A stretch of DNA of 64,000 nt from Burkholderia sp. H160 (GTDB taxonomy: Bacteria > Pseudomonadota > Gammaproteobacteria > Burkholderiales > Burkholderiaceae), in NCBI GenBank assembly GCA_000173575.1, contig ABYL01000023.1, forward strand, positions 1 to 64,000, in the 5' to 3' direction. The position numbers and the translations under genes are program-made. The notes under the pieces were generated by a model. It saw nothing but the letters and a program-made list of their open reading frames with translations. It was not told the DNA's origin and searched no databases. Below are positions 53,803-62,827 of the stretch, piece by piece; positions within the stretch are counted from its first letter, which is position 1; every line of letters starts with the position of its first letter.

Positions 53803-55008
53803 ATGAACGCCTGGTTATCGTGGCGTCCCGATGAGCGTATTGCGCAGGTTGTGCGCGGTGCGCTGCGGCGTGGGACGCGACTGAGTCATCACCTGTTCAG
53901 CATTGTCGGCGGTATCGCCGTGGTGCTGGCTCTCGCACTGTGGCTGATGCCGACATGGCGCGGCGCGCTCGCCGCGCGCCTGATGCCGGTCATTTCTGCC
54001 GCCGTGCAGGCGGGTCCCGCCCGCCTGCTGCAAGGCAATCCGCTGCCGGCCATCGGACCGGCCAGAAGCACCAGCCCGTCCTCCGACGAATCGCTGTCGG
54101 CCAATTCGCCCGTGCCGAACCCGCCGAGCCCCGCTGGCGGCTCGAACGATGGCAGCATGACCCTCACCGCGGCTACCAGCTTCGACGGCGCGATCGACGG
54201 CTCCGGCTCGTGGAGTACGGGCGCCGCGGCGCTCAATGGCCTCAATCCGCGCGCGATGCAGGGCGTCAGCGCGCTCGCGCGTCTGATTCCGCAGCAGCGC
54301 GTTTCCGCCGATGCACGCGATGACCGCGTGCTCGTCTCGAGCCACGAGCAGGACCTGGTGGCTTCGTACCTCGCGCGGCGTTATCGCGTCGCTCAGGAGC
54401 CCGTCAGCGAGCTCGTGAAGGCCGCGTTCGACACCGGCCGCGAAGTTGGCCTCGATCCGCTGCTGCTGCTGTCCGTGATGGCGATCGAATCGGGCTTCAA
54501 CCCGTTCGCCGAGAGCGGCGTCGGCGCACAGGGCCTGATGCAGGTGATGTCGAAGGTGCATTCGGACAAATTCCAGTATTTCGGCGGCCAGAGCGCGGCG
54601 CTCGAACCGCTCGCGAACATCAAGGTCGGCGCGCTCGTGCTGAAGGATTGCATCGCGCGTGGCGGCTCGCTGCCGGGCGGCCTGCGCCTGTACGTCGGCT
54701 CGAGCACGCCGGACGACGGCGGCTACGGCGCGAAGGTGATGGCCGAACGCGGTCGTCTGCGCGACGTCGCGCGTGGTCGCAAGGTGCCGATCAATGCGCC
54801 GCAGGCGCCGGTGCTGACCGCGTCGGCCACGCCGGCGTCGGCCGCTGCGACGAGCGGCGGCAACGGCAAGCGCGTGCAGATGACGCTGGAGGGCGGTCAT
54901 GCGCTGAGCTCGGCGACACCGGCGGCGCACACGCAGCCGTCCGAGCAGGACGATGCGAGTGCCAGTTCGACGCGTCATGTGGCGTCGGCCTCGGAGCTGG
55001 GAGCTTGA
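53803..55008 (+). CDS. Membrane-anchored lytic transglycosylase (SLT domain)
   Basis: 401 residues. A basic N-terminal segment, one membrane helix (IVGGIAVVLALALWLMP, about residues 35-52), a Ser/Pro/Gly-rich linker to about 140, then the SLT domain (about 195-320) with catalytic Glu in LSVMAIESGFNPFAES and GLMQVMSKVH. The C-terminal 80 residues are Ala/Ser/Thr-rich and disordered. It cuts peptidoglycan glycan strands from the periplasmic side of the inner membrane. Preceded by a long structured leader and followed by a strong terminator. Confidence 0.85.
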   Translation: MNAWLSWRPDERIAQVVRGALRRGTRLSHHLFSIVGGIAVVLALALWLMPTWRGALAARLMPVISAAVQAGPARLLQGNPLPAIGPARSTSPSSDESLSANSPVPNPPSPAGGSNDGSMTLTAATSFDGAIDGSGSWSTGAAALNGLNPRAMQGVSALARLIPQQRVSADARDDRVLVSSHEQDLVASYLARRYRVAQEPVSELVKAAFDTGREVGLDPLLLLSVMAIESGFNPFAESGVGAQGLMQVMSKVHSDKFQYFGGQSAALEPLANIKVGALVLKDCIARGGSLPGGLRLYVGSSTPDDGGYGAKVMAERGRLRDVARGRKVPINAPQAPVLTASATPASAAATSGGNGKRVQMTLEGGHALSSATPAAHTQPSEQDDASASSTRHVASASELGA

Positions 55009-55037
55009 GGTAGGCCCTGCCAACGAATCGCGTGATG

Positions 55038-55067
55038 AAAAAAGGACACCATCGGGTGTCCTTTTTT
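55038..55067. terminator. Bidirectional terminator
   Basis: GGACACC (55044-55050) pairs with GGTGTCC (55055-55061), with A6 before and T6 after. It lies between the convergent transglycosylase and aminotransferase genes. Confidence 0.92.
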
Positions 55068-55103
55068 GCGTCTGGCAGGTCAGCTACCCGCTGACCGAAT
55101 GCC

Positions 55104-56300
55104 TCAATGCCGCCCGAACAGCTTCGCCAGACGCTCGACTGCCTCTTCGAGCTTCGGATACGCGGTCGCATACGACAGCCGGATGTAGTCCCTCGGCGCA
55201 TGCGTGCCGAAGTCCATACCCGGCACCAGCACGACGCCGGCATCGTGCAGCATCGCCTTCGTGAGCCCCGCGCTGTCACCGGCCGCTGGATGGGCGACGC
55301 CGCGGCAGTCCGCGTACACGTAGAACGCGCCGTCGGGCATCACCGGCACCGAAAAGCCGAGCGATTCGAGCGCCGGTGCGATGAAGTCGCGGCGTCGCTT
55401 GAATTCGAGGCGACGCGCTTCGTAGATCGCGATCGTCTCCGGCTCGAAGCAGGCAAGCGCCGCGTGCTGCGCGAGCGCCGACGCGCAGATGAACAGGTTC
55501 TGCGCGAGCTTTTCGAACGCGCTGACCATGGCGGGCGGCACGACGAGCCAGCCGAGGCGCCAGCCGGTCATGTTGAAGTACTTCGAGAAGCTGTTGACGG
55601 TGACCACGTCGTCGCCGAACGACAGCGCCGACACGGGCTTCGCGTCGTAGCTGAGACCCTGGTAGATCTCGTCGACGATCGTGAAGCCGCCACGAGCGCG
55701 TACGGCCTTGACGATCCGTTCTAGCTCGGCCGGCTCGATCGACGTGCCGGTCGGATTCGACGGCGACGCGAGCAGCACGCCGCGAGTGCGCTCGCCCCAC
55801 AGGCGCTCGACGTCGGCCGCGGTCAGCTGGAAGCGCTCGGCCGGGCCGCTCGGCACCATCACCGGCTTGCCTTCGGCGGCGATCACGAAGTGGCGGTTGC
55901 ACGGATAGCACGGGTCGGGCATCAGCACTTCGTCATCGCGGTCGACGAGCGCCGCGCACGCGAGCAGCAGCGCGGCCGACGCGCCCGCCGTGACCACGAT
56001 CCTCCCCGGATCGACGTCGACGCCGTAGAACTCGGCGTAGTGCGCGGAAATCGCTTCGCGCAGCGCATGCACGCCGAGCGCGTTCGTGTACTGCGTGACG
56101 CCGCGGCGCAGTGCGCTCGCGGCTGCCTCGATGACCGGCTCGGGTGCGGTGAAATCCGGCTCGCCGATGCCCATGTGAATGATGTCGCGCCCCTCGCGCT
56201 CGAGCAGCGCAGCCTCCTTGGCCAGTTCCATCACGTAGAAAGGCTGGATGGCATCGACGCGCGCGGCAAGCCGCACGAGAGGTTCGGTCACGGAGTTCAT
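55104..56300 (-). CDS. PLP-dependent class I/II aminotransferase
   Basis: 398 residues, fold type I. The PLP lysine is in VNSFSKYFNMTGWRLGWLV; SPSNPTGT and the TIVDEIYQGLSY motifs bind PLP and substrate, and the C-terminal Arg in DYIRLSYATAY binds the substrate carboxylate. Closest in style to AspC/DapL-like or alanine/aromatic aminotransferases annotated broadly in Burkholderia. Substrate not certain. It reads in the same direction as nusB-ribH-ribBA but is separated by 190 bases. Confidence 0.88.
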   Translation of the reverse strand: MNSVTEPLVRLAARVDAIQPFYVMELAKEAALLEREGRDIIHMGIGEPDFTAPEPVIEAAASALRRGVTQYTNALGVHALREAISAHYAEFYGVDVDPGRIVVTAGASAALLLACAALVDRDDEVLMPDPCYPCNRHFVIAAEGKPVMVPSGPAERFQLTAADVERLWGERTRGVLLASPSNPTGTSIEPAELERIVKAVRARGGFTIVDEIYQGLSYDAKPVSALSFGDDVVTVNSFSKYFNMTGWRLGWLVVPPAMVSAFEKLAQNLFICASALAQHAALACFEPETIAIYEARRLEFKRRRDFIAPALESLGFSVPVMPDGAFYVYADCRGVAHPAAGDSAGLTKAMLHDAGVVLVPGMDFGTHAPRDYIRLSYATAYPKLEEAVERLAKLFGRH

Positions 56301-56490
56301 ACGGTCAGATCCAGTTCAGAAGCAGAAGCAGAAGCGGGACGGCGCCCGCACATCCCATGATGCGCTGATGCGTTCATTGATGTGCGAGGCGGTGTCCTTG
56401 CGGGCGAGTGAGGGTCTTCGCCCGGTGCAGTGCGGCGCGGCAGGGGCCCGATGCGCGGCGTGGCGTGGCATGGCCCCACGCACTCCGCGC

Positions 56491-56925
56491 TCAGCCCTTG
56501 CGGGCTGCCTGCGTTTCGGCGGCGCGCAATTGCGCCGAGAGCTTGTCGAGCACGCCGTTCACGTACTTGTAGCCGTCCGAGCCGCCGAACGTCTTCGTCA
56601 GTTCGACCGCTTCGTTGATGACCACGCGGTATGGAATGTCGAGGTGATTCTTCAGTTCGAACGCGGCGACCAGCAGCACCGCGCGCTCGACCGGGGACAG
56701 CTGATCGATCGGACGGTCGAGGCACGGCGCGATCGCGGCCGAAAGCGCCTCGGAATCGCGCATCACGCCATGCAGGATCGCGTCCAGGTGCTCGTGGTCG
56801 GCCTTGTCGTAACCTTGCGCGCCGCGCAGTTGCGCGTCGATTTCACCGCCGGGCGAGCCCGACAGCAGCCACTGGTAAAGCCCCTGCGTGGCCAGTTCGC
56901 GGGAGCGTCGGCGTGCGCTCTTCAT
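56491..56925 (-). CDS. nusB: Transcription antitermination factor NusB
   Basis: 144 residues, all-helical NusB fold: [19 protein letters not shown] at the start, [14 protein letters not shown] core ([20 protein letters not shown]) and [20 protein letters not shown] at the end. With NusE it binds boxA RNA in rRNA antitermination. The start overlaps the ribH stop by 4 bases, the usual ribH-nusB coupling. Confidence 0.94.
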   Translation of the reverse strand: MKSARRRSRELATQGLYQWLLSGSPGGEIDAQLRGAQGYDKADHEHLDAILHGVMRDSEALSAAIAPCLDRPIDQLSPVERAVLLVAAFELKNHLDIPYRVVINEAVELTKTFGGSDGYKYVNGVLDKLSAQLRAAETQAARKG

Positions 56926-57434
56926 GCCTCTTCCTCGTCGTCTTCGTCTTCATCTTCGTCGTCATCGCCGCCGAGCTGTTCGAGCGCGACCGCGAGGTTC
57001 GCCATTTCGACGGCCACGCGCGCGGCGTCGCGACCCTTCTCGGTCATGCGCGCGACGGCCTGCTCGTCGTTCTCGGTGGTCAGCACCGCGTTCGCGACGG
57101 GGATGCCGAAGTCCAGACCGATGCGCGTGATGCCCGCGCCGCTTTCGTTCGACACGAGCTCGAAGTGGTACGTCTCGCCGCGGATCACCGCGCCGAGCGC
57201 GATCAGTGCGTCGAATTGCGCGCTTTCCGCGAGCTTTTGCAGCGCGAGCGGGATTTCCAGTGCGCCCGGCACCGTGACGAGCAGCACGTCTTCGCCGGTC
57301 ACGCCGAGGCGTTCGAGTTCTTCGATGCAGGCGTCTGCGAGGCCGTTGCAGACGGGTTCGTTAAAGCGCGCCTGGACGATGCCGATGCGCAGTCCGTCGC
57401 CGTCGAGATTCGGTTGGTATTGTCCGATTTCCAT
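56922..57434 (-). CDS. ribH: 6,7-dimethyl-8-ribityllumazine synthase
   Basis: 170 residues. Lumazine synthase core: [55 protein letters not shown] and [17 protein letters not shown]. It joins the ribBA product to the ribityl-uracil in riboflavin synthesis. The last 18 residues are an almost pure Asp/Glu tail ([16 protein letters not shown]), longer and more acidic than in E. coli. It lies between ribBA and nusB on the same strand. Confidence 0.94.
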   Translation of the reverse strand: MEIGQYQPNLDGDGLRIGIVQARFNEPVCNGLADACIEELERLGVTGEDVLLVTVPGALEIPLALQKLAESAQFDALIALGAVIRGETYHFELVSNESGAGITRIGLDFGIPVANAVLTTENDEQAVARMTEKGRDAARVAVEMANLAVALEQLGGDDDEDEDEDDEEEA

Positions 57435-57482
57435 GTGAATTCCGTAGTGTTTGAGTGGGCGCGAGGCGCGTAAGTGGCCGGA

Positions 57483-58616
57483 TCAGCCTTGCGGGGCTTG
57501 CGTTTTACTGCCGGGCATCGGAATGAAGCCCGTGACTTCGAGACCATAACCCGACATGCTGCCGAGCTTGCGCGGGTTCGACAGCACCTGCATCTTGCCG
57601 ACGCCGAGTTCGCGCAGAATCTGCGCGCCGATGCCGTAGGTCTTGAAGTCGACCGGCCGGCGTTTCAGCGCATCGGCTTTTTCCTTCGAGTCGAACGCCT
57701 TGAAGACGTCGATCAGATGGTCTTTCGTGTCGCCGCAGTTCAGCAGGACCACCACGCCGAGATCGCGCTCCGAGATCTCTTTGATCGCCGCATCGAGCGT
57801 CCACGAATGGGTGGATTCGCCGACTTCGAGCAGATCCAGCACCGACAGCGGCTCGTGCACGCGCACCGGCGTGTCGCGCTCGGGCGTCGGGGTGCCGCGC
57901 ACCAGCGCGATGTGCGGCTGGCCGCTCGGCTGGTCGAGATACATGACCGCGCGGAACGCGCCGTGCGCGGTTTGCATGGTGCGTTCGCAGATACGCTCGA
58001 CGATCGATTCGGTGCGGCTGCGGTAGTGAATCAGATCGGCGATCGTGCCGATCTTCAGGCCGTGCTCCTTGCTGAACTCGAGCAGGTCCGGCAGGCGCGC
58101 CATCGTGCCATCGTCCTTGATCACTTCGCAGATCACCGCGGCCGGCGTGAGGCCGGCGAGCCTCGTGAAGTCGCAACCGGCCTCCGTATGGCCTGCGCGC
58201 ACCAGCACGCCGCCCGGCTGGGCCATGATCGGGAAGATATGGCCCGGCTGCACGATGTGCTCCGCTTTTGCGTCGGGCGCGACCGCGGCGGCGATCGTGC
58301 GGGCGCGGTCGGCTGCCGAGATGCCGGTCGTCACGCCTTCGGCCGCTTCGATGCTGACCGTGAACGCGGTACCGTATTGCGTGCCGTTGCGATAGGTCAT
58401 CAGCGGCAGATTCAGCTGCTTGCAGCGATCCTGGGTCAGCGTCAGGCAGATCAGACCGCGGCCGTAGCGAGCCATGAAATTGATCGCTTCCGGAGTGACA
58501 AACTCGGCGGCGATCACGAGGTCGCCCTCGTTTTCGCGGTCTTCTTCGTCGACGAGGATCACCATCCGGCCGGCTTTCAGTTCGGCGATGATCTCTTGGG
58601 TGGAGGCGAGCGTCAT
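57483..58616 (-). CDS. ribBA: RibBA-type protein: DHBP synthase with degenerate GTP cyclohydrolase II half
   Basis: 377 residues. The N-terminal RibB domain (about 1-205) is intact: [20 protein letters not shown], then [17 protein letters not shown] with the catalytic acidic and His residues. The C-terminal part (about 210-370) has the RibA fold ([40 protein letters not shown]) but lacks the zinc-binding Cys cluster of active GTP cyclohydrolase II. So only 3,4-dihydroxy-2-butanone 4-phosphate synthesis is expected, and a separate ribA must exist elsewhere. First gene of the ribBA-ribH-nusB group. Confidence 0.9.
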   Translation of the reverse strand: MTLASTQEIIAELKAGRMVILVDEEDRENEGDLVIAAEFVTPEAINFMARYGRGLICLTLTQDRCKQLNLPLMTYRNGTQYGTAFTVSIEAAEGVTTGISAADRARTIAAAVAPDAKAEHIVQPGHIFPIMAQPGGVLVRAGHTEAGCDFTRLAGLTPAAVICEVIKDDGTMARLPDLLEFSKEHGLKIGTIADLIHYRSRTESIVERICERTMQTAHGAFRAVMYLDQPSGQPHIALVRGTPTPERDTPVRVHEPLSVLDLLEVGESTHSWTLDAAIKEISERDLGVVVLLNCGDTKDHLIDVFKAFDSKEKADALKRRPVDFKTYGIGAQILRELGVGKMQVLSNPRKLGSMSGYGLEVTGFIPMPGSKTQAPQG

Positions 58617-58901
58617 GTTGGCGAGATTTTCGGGAAAGCGCGTATTTTACGCCACGCGCGTGTCCAAGTCGCCTCCGCCAAACGACATAAACCGTTTGGC
58701 CGACTGGCGATGAGCTGGGCGTGGTTGCTATGCTCGTCGAAACGGTGGGCGGGGGGACGGTGCGGCCCGCACAACATGCTCTGCATGCATCGAAGCTTGA
58801 CGCAGATCATGTTTGAGGCGCTAAAACGGCCAGTTTTTCAATGCCCGTAGCGCATGATGCAATGCAAGATCCATAGAAAGGCCGGGCTTTCTAGCCCAAC
58901 C
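58617..58901. other. Divergent region between ribBA and catB
   Basis: About 285 bases with the ribBA promoter on the minus strand. An inverted repeat TAGAAAG/CTTTCTA lies at 58874-58893, just before the BenM-type site, and could be a second regulator contact. No gene and no FMN riboswitch pattern is seen. Confidence 0.45.
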
Positions 58902-58916
58902 ATACCTTGCAGGTAT
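58902..58916. promoter_or_regulatory. BenM/CatM-type operator (ATAC-N7-GTAT)
   Basis: ATAC at 58902-58905 and GTAT at 58913-58916 with seven bases between match exactly the known binding pattern of the LysR-type regulators BenM and CatM, which activate cat and ben genes with cis,cis-muconate or benzoate. It lies 60-74 bases before the catB start at 58976. No LysR-type gene is next to it. Confidence 0.7.
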
Positions 58917-58936
58917 GAAAAAGGACAGGAAAAGTA

Positions 58937-58967
58937 TTGGACGGGCGAAACGGGCGAGGGGTATAAA
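58937..58967 (+). promoter_or_regulatory. Possible catB promoter
   Basis: TTGGAC (58937-58942) and TATAAA (58962-58967) separated by 19 bases, downstream of the LysR-type site as expected for an activated promoter. If correct, transcription would start at about 58974, almost on the first ATG of catB. Confidence 0.45.
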
Positions 58968-58975
58968 AACAGCCA

Positions 58976-60139
58976 ATGAACTCACCTCTCGCGGCACCCC
59001 CCATGACACTCGCGACCATCGAACGTATCGAAACCCGCCTCGTCGATCTGCCGACGATCCGCCCTCACAAGTTGTCGGTCGCCACGATGTACGGGCAGAC
59101 GCTGATGCTGGTGAAGGTGTACTGCAGCGACGGCATCGTCGGTATCGGCGAAGGCACCACGATCGCCGGCATGGCCTACGGCCCGGAAAGCCCCGAAGCG
59201 ATGAAACTGGCGATCGACGCCTACTTCGCTCCGGCGATGATCGGCAAGGACGCGACTCAAATCCAGGCGCTGATGGCGCACCTCGGCAAGCTGGTCAAGG
59301 TCAATCATTTCTCGAAGAGCGCGCTCGAAACCGCGCTGCTCGACGCGCAGGGCAAGCGCCTCGGCGTGCCGGTGAGCGAGCTGCTCGGCGGCCGTCGTCG
59401 TGAGCGTCTGCCGGTCGCGTGGACGCTCGCATCGGGCGATACCGCGAAGGACATCGCCGAAGCCGAGCATATGCTCGACGTGCGTCGCCACAAGGTCTTC
59501 AAGCTGAAGATCGGTGCGAAGGAACTGAAGACCGACATCAAGCACGTCGCCGAAATCAAGAAGGCTGTGGGCGAGCGCGCCGCGGTGCGCGTCGACGTCA
59601 ACATGGCGTGGAGCGAAACCCAGGCAGCGTGGGCGATTCCGGCGCTGGCCGACGCGGGCTGCGATCTGGTCGAGCAGCCGGTCGCGTCCGCCGCGGCGCT
59701 CGCGCGGCTGATGCGCCGTTTCCCGGTTGCGCTGATGGCCGACGAAATCCTGCAAGGCCCGGAAAGCGCGTTCGAGATCGCGAAGAATGGCGGCGCCGAC
59801 GTGTTCGCGATCAAGATCGAACAGAACGGCGGCCTGTTCGCCGCGCAGCGCGTGGCCGCGATCGCCGATGCCGCGGGCATCGAACTGTACGGCGGCACGA
59901 TGCTCGAAGGCGCGTTCAGCACGGTGGCGTCCGCGCATCTGTTCGCGAGCTTCGCGAATCTGCAATGGGGCACCGAGCTGTTCGGACCGTTGCTGATCAC
60001 CGAAGAGATTCTGACCACACCGCTCGATTACAGCGACTTCGAGCTGACCGTGCCGAACGGCCCGGGTCTTGGCATCGAACTCGACGAAGCGAAGGTCAAG
60101 CGATTCACCCGAGACGGGCTGATGAAAGTCACCCGCTAA
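58976..60139 (+). CDS. catB: Muconate cycloisomerase
   Basis: 387 residues, enolase superfamily. Catalytic Lys is in the KxK motif FKLKIGAKE; metal ligands are the Asp/Glu of VRVDVNMAW, LVEQPV and LMADEIL. It converts cis,cis-muconate to muconolactone in the catechol ortho pathway. ATG 58976 gives 9 extra residues (MNSPLAAPP) before MTLATIERIETRLVDLP, where most homologues begin (59003). Neither has a good ribosome binding site, and the predicted promoter ends just before 58976. First gene of catBCA. Confidence 0.93.
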   Translation: MNSPLAAPPMTLATIERIETRLVDLPTIRPHKLSVATMYGQTLMLVKVYCSDGIVGIGEGTTIAGMAYGPESPEAMKLAIDAYFAPAMIGKDATQIQALMAHLGKLVKVNHFSKSALETALLDAQGKRLGVPVSELLGGRRRERLPVAWTLASGDTAKDIAEAEHMLDVRRHKVFKLKIGAKELKTDIKHVAEIKKAVGERAAVRVDVNMAWSETQAAWAIPALADAGCDLVEQPVASAAALARLMRRFPVALMADEILQGPESAFEIAKNGGADVFAIKIEQNGGLFAAQRVAAIADAAGIELYGGTMLEGAFSTVASAHLFASFANLQWGTELFGPLLITEEILTTPLDYSDFELTVPNGPGLGIELDEAKVKRFTRDGLMKVTR

Positions 60140-60166
60140 ACGGATTCCGATCAGGAGGACTCAACC

Positions 60167-60457
60167 ATGCTTTTCCATGTACGAATGGACGTGCACCTGC
60201 CGGTTGACATGCCGGCCGAGATGGCGAACGAAATCAAAACGCGCGAGAAGGCTTACTCGCAGGACCTCCAGCGTAGCGGCAAGTGGCGTCATATCTGGCG
60301 CCTCGTTGGCGAGTACGCGAATTACAGCATCTTCGATGTGGAGAGCAACGCTGAACTGCACGACATCCTGTCCGGCTTGCCTCTGTTCCCGTACATGAAG
60401 ATCTCGGTGACGCCTCTGTGTCGTCACCCGTCGTCGATTCGGGACGACGACATCTGA
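60167..60457 (+). CDS. catC: Muconolactone delta-isomerase
   Basis: 96 residues, full-length CatC: MLFHVRMDVHLPVDMPAEMA, then KWRHIWRLVGEYANYSIFDV and a C-terminal SVTPLCRHPSSI. Small decameric ferredoxin-like protein that shifts the double bond of muconolactone to give 3-oxoadipate enol-lactone. Cytoplasmic. CAGGAGGA precedes the ATG. It lies 27 bases after catB. Confidence 0.95.
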   Translation: MLFHVRMDVHLPVDMPAEMANEIKTREKAYSQDLQRSGKWRHIWRLVGEYANYSIFDVESNAELHDILSGLPLFPYMKISVTPLCRHPSSIRDDDI

Positions 60458-60536
60458 GCCCAGGGGCCAGGCGCGATTTTTAGGCGAGCGCATCCAACGC
60501 CATTTCTTCCCCATATACCAACTGGAGACAGTCATC

Positions 60537-61472
60537 GTGAGCGTCAAAGTTTTTGAAACCAAAGAAGTGCAGGACCTGCTGAAAGCCGCTTCCAACGTCG
60601 ATGCCGGCAACGGCAACGCACGCTTCCAGCAGATCGTTTTCCGTCTGCTGAGCGACCTGTTCAAGGCGATCGATGACCTCGATATCACGCCGGACGAAGT
60701 CTGGGCCGGTATCAACTATCTGAACAAGCTGGGTCAGGACGGCGAAGCGGCGCTGCTCGCGGCCGGCCTCGGCCTCGAGAAGTACCTCGACGTCCGCATG
60801 GACGCCGCGGACAAGCAGATCGGTCTCGACGGCGGCACGCCGCGCACGATCGAAGGCCCGCTGTACGTCGCCGGCGCGACGGTGCGCGATGGCGTGTCGA
60901 AGATCGACATCAACGCGGACGAAGACGCGGGCCCGCTCGTGATCCGCGGCACGGTCAAGGATCTGGACGGCAAGCCGGTCGCAGGCGCGGTCGTCGAATG
61001 CTGGCACGCGAACTCGAAGGGCTTCTACTCGCACTTCGATCCGACCGGCGCGCAGAGCGAGTTCAACCTGCGTGGCGCGGTGAAGACCGGTGCCGACGGC
61101 AAGTACGAATTCCGCACGCTGATGCCGGTGGGCTACGGCTGCCCGCCGCACGGCGCGACGCAGCAACTGCTGAACGTGCTGGGCCGTCACGGCAACCGTC
61201 CGGCGCACGTGCACTTCTTCGTCACGAGCGACGACCATCGCAAGCTGACCACGCAGTTCAACATCGAAGGCGATCCGCTGATCTGGGACGACTTCGCGTA
61301 CGCAACGCGTGAAGAACTGATTCCGCCGGTCGTCGAGAAAACCGGTGGCGCGGCGCTGCGCCTGAAGGCCGACGCGTACAAGGAAATCGAGTTCAACTTC
61401 GCGATCACGCCGCTGGTCCAGGGTAAGGACAACCAGCTCGTCTATCGTCTGCGCGCTTCGGCCGAAGCGTAA
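60537..61472 (+). CDS. catA: Catechol 1,2-dioxygenase
   Basis: 311 residues from GTG 60537 with GGAG upstream. Intradiol dioxygenase: the four Fe(III) ligands are in the expected places, Tyr164 (KGFYSHFDP), Tyr200 (MPVGYGCPPHG), His224 and His226 (RPAHVHFFV). The N-terminal 100 residues form the helical lipid-binding dimer linker typical of CatA. It opens catechol to cis,cis-muconate, the substrate of CatB. Third gene of catBCA; followed by a hairpin. Confidence 0.96.
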   Translation: MSVKVFETKEVQDLLKAASNVDAGNGNARFQQIVFRLLSDLFKAIDDLDITPDEVWAGINYLNKLGQDGEAALLAAGLGLEKYLDVRMDAADKQIGLDGGTPRTIEGPLYVAGATVRDGVSKIDINADEDAGPLVIRGTVKDLDGKPVAGAVVECWHANSKGFYSHFDPTGAQSEFNLRGAVKTGADGKYEFRTLMPVGYGCPPHGATQQLLNVLGRHGNRPAHVHFFVTSDDHRKLTTQFNIEGDPLIWDDFAYATREELIPPVVEKTGGAALRLKADAYKEIEFNFAITPLVQGKDNQLVYRLRASAEA

Positions 61473-61480
61473 TCGCACGA

Positions 61481-61543
61481 GGCGGCGCCGTGGCGACACG
61501 GCCGCCGCCTTTCGTTGCCAACGGCCGGCAGTTCTGCCGGCCG
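61481..61543 (+). terminator. Two hairpins after catA
   Basis: GGCGGC...GCCGCC stem at 61481-61509 followed by TTT, a weak intrinsic terminator, then a perfect 9-bp stem CGGCCGGCA/TGCCGGCCG at 61522-61543 without a T-run. They separate catA from the GTPase pair. Confidence 0.6.
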
Positions 61544-61570
61544 AATCCCTGAAGCGTTGAGGAGTCGACG

Positions 61571-62827
61571 GTGTCGAGCACAATTCGTGAGCACGCGGCC
61601 CACGATGTCGCATCCGTGTTGCCGGATCGGGCCCACGATCTGGCGCGCCTGCTGATTCTGATCGACGACAGCGAACCGGTCGTCACCGTCATCGGCAAGT
61701 ACAACCACGGCAAGAGCAGCCTGCTCAACGAGCTGCTGGGCCGCGATGCGTTCGCGGTGTCCGACCGGCGCGAAACGGTGTGCCTGTCCGATAGCGTGCA
61801 TCAGGGCGTGCGCTGGCTCGACGCACCGGGACTCGACGCCGACGTCGGCAGCGGCGACGACCGCGAAGCGTTGCGCGCCGCGTGGCTGAAGTCCGACATT
61901 CGCCTGTTCGTGCACGCCGCGAAAGAGGGCGAACTCGACGCGAAGGAACTGACGCTGTTGACCGAGCTCGACGCCGATCGCATCAGGACCGGACGGCAGA
62001 CGCTGTTCGTCCTGTCGCAAGTCGACCAGCTCGCCGACGATGCCGCGTTGCGGAAGATCGGCGACGCAATCGACCGGCAGATGCCGGGCATCGCATTGAA
62101 TGCGGTGTCGTCGATGCGGCATCGCAAAGGGCTCGACGGCGGCAAGAAACTGCTGCTGGAAAAGAGCGGCATCCCTGCGTTGCAGGCGGCGCTGCACGTG
62201 GAACTCGCGCGCGTGCCGGATGCGCGTGCTCACGAAACCGCGCTGCTGTTCGGTCAAATCCGCGACGAGCTGCAACAGCTGCGCGTGGCGCGGCAGACGT
62301 CGCTCGACATTCTGCGCACAACACAGCAACAACAAAGGCAGGACTTCGATCGGAGTCTCGCGGCCGTCATCGACAAGGTCAGCGGCGACATCGAGGCGAT
62401 GTTGAATGCGCTCGGCACCGATCACGCGATCGTGCCCGATACCGCCAGGGACGCCTACGCGATCACCGCGGGCAAACGGGAGCGTGCACACATCCAGATC
62501 GCGTACTCGCGCGCGTGCATCGAGATCGATGCGATGCTTGCCGGCCATGGCGTCATCGGTCTGCCAGCGGAGCAGCAGACCGCGGCGAAAAGCCTGAACT
62601 CGGTGATGATCGCGGTGATGGGCGTGTCGGTGAAGTTCCGCAAGGATCTGCGCCGGATGTTCTGCGAAGCAACCGGACGTGAGCGCATGCAACGCGAGTT
62701 CACGCACTACTACGAGCTGTCCGCCGACCGCAAGGCGCTGGCCGCGCAGATCGCGGATACGCAAGCGGCAATCGCCGCATCGGACAACGCCGCGGCCGCG
62801 ATGCGGATGCTGGCGGCGCGAGCATGA
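61571..62827 (+). CDS. Dynamin-like GTPase, first of a pair
   Basis: 418 residues from GTG 61571 with GAGGAG upstream. The GTPase domain (about 30-215) has P-loop GKYNHGKSSL, G3 DAPGLDAD and G4-like SQVDQ in place of the usual NKxD. The remaining 200 residues are helical with likely coiled coil (QQLRVARQTSLDILRTTQQQ and nearby) and a moderately hydrophobic patch near 330-350 (TAAKSLNSVMIAVMGVSVKF) that could touch membrane. No signal peptide. This is the plan of bacterial dynamin-like proteins. Its stop overlaps the second GTPase gene by 4 bases. Function unknown. Confidence 0.8.
   Translation: MSSTIREHAAHDVASVLPDRAHDLARLLILIDDSEPVVTVIGKYNHGKSSLLNELLGRDAFAVSDRRETVCLSDSVHQGVRWLDAPGLDADVGSGDDREALRAAWLKSDIRLFVHAAKEGELDAKELTLLTELDADRIRTGRQTLFVLSQVDQLADDAALRKIGDAIDRQMPGIALNAVSSMRHRKGLDGGKKLLLEKSGIPALQAALHVELARVPDARAHETALLFGQIRDELQQLRVARQTSLDILRTTQQQQRQDFDRSLAAVIDKVSGDIEAMLNALGTDHAIVPDTARDAYAITAGKRERAHIQIAYSRACIEIDAMLAGHGVIGLPAEQQTAAKSLNSVMIAVMGVSVKFRKDLRRMFCEATGRERMQREFTHYYELSADRKALAAQIADTQAAIAASDNAAAAMRMLAARA

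Noticed and set aside
58617..58760. FMN riboswitch upstream of ribBA
   Set aside because: The space before the ribBA start shows none of the conserved FMN-element blocks.
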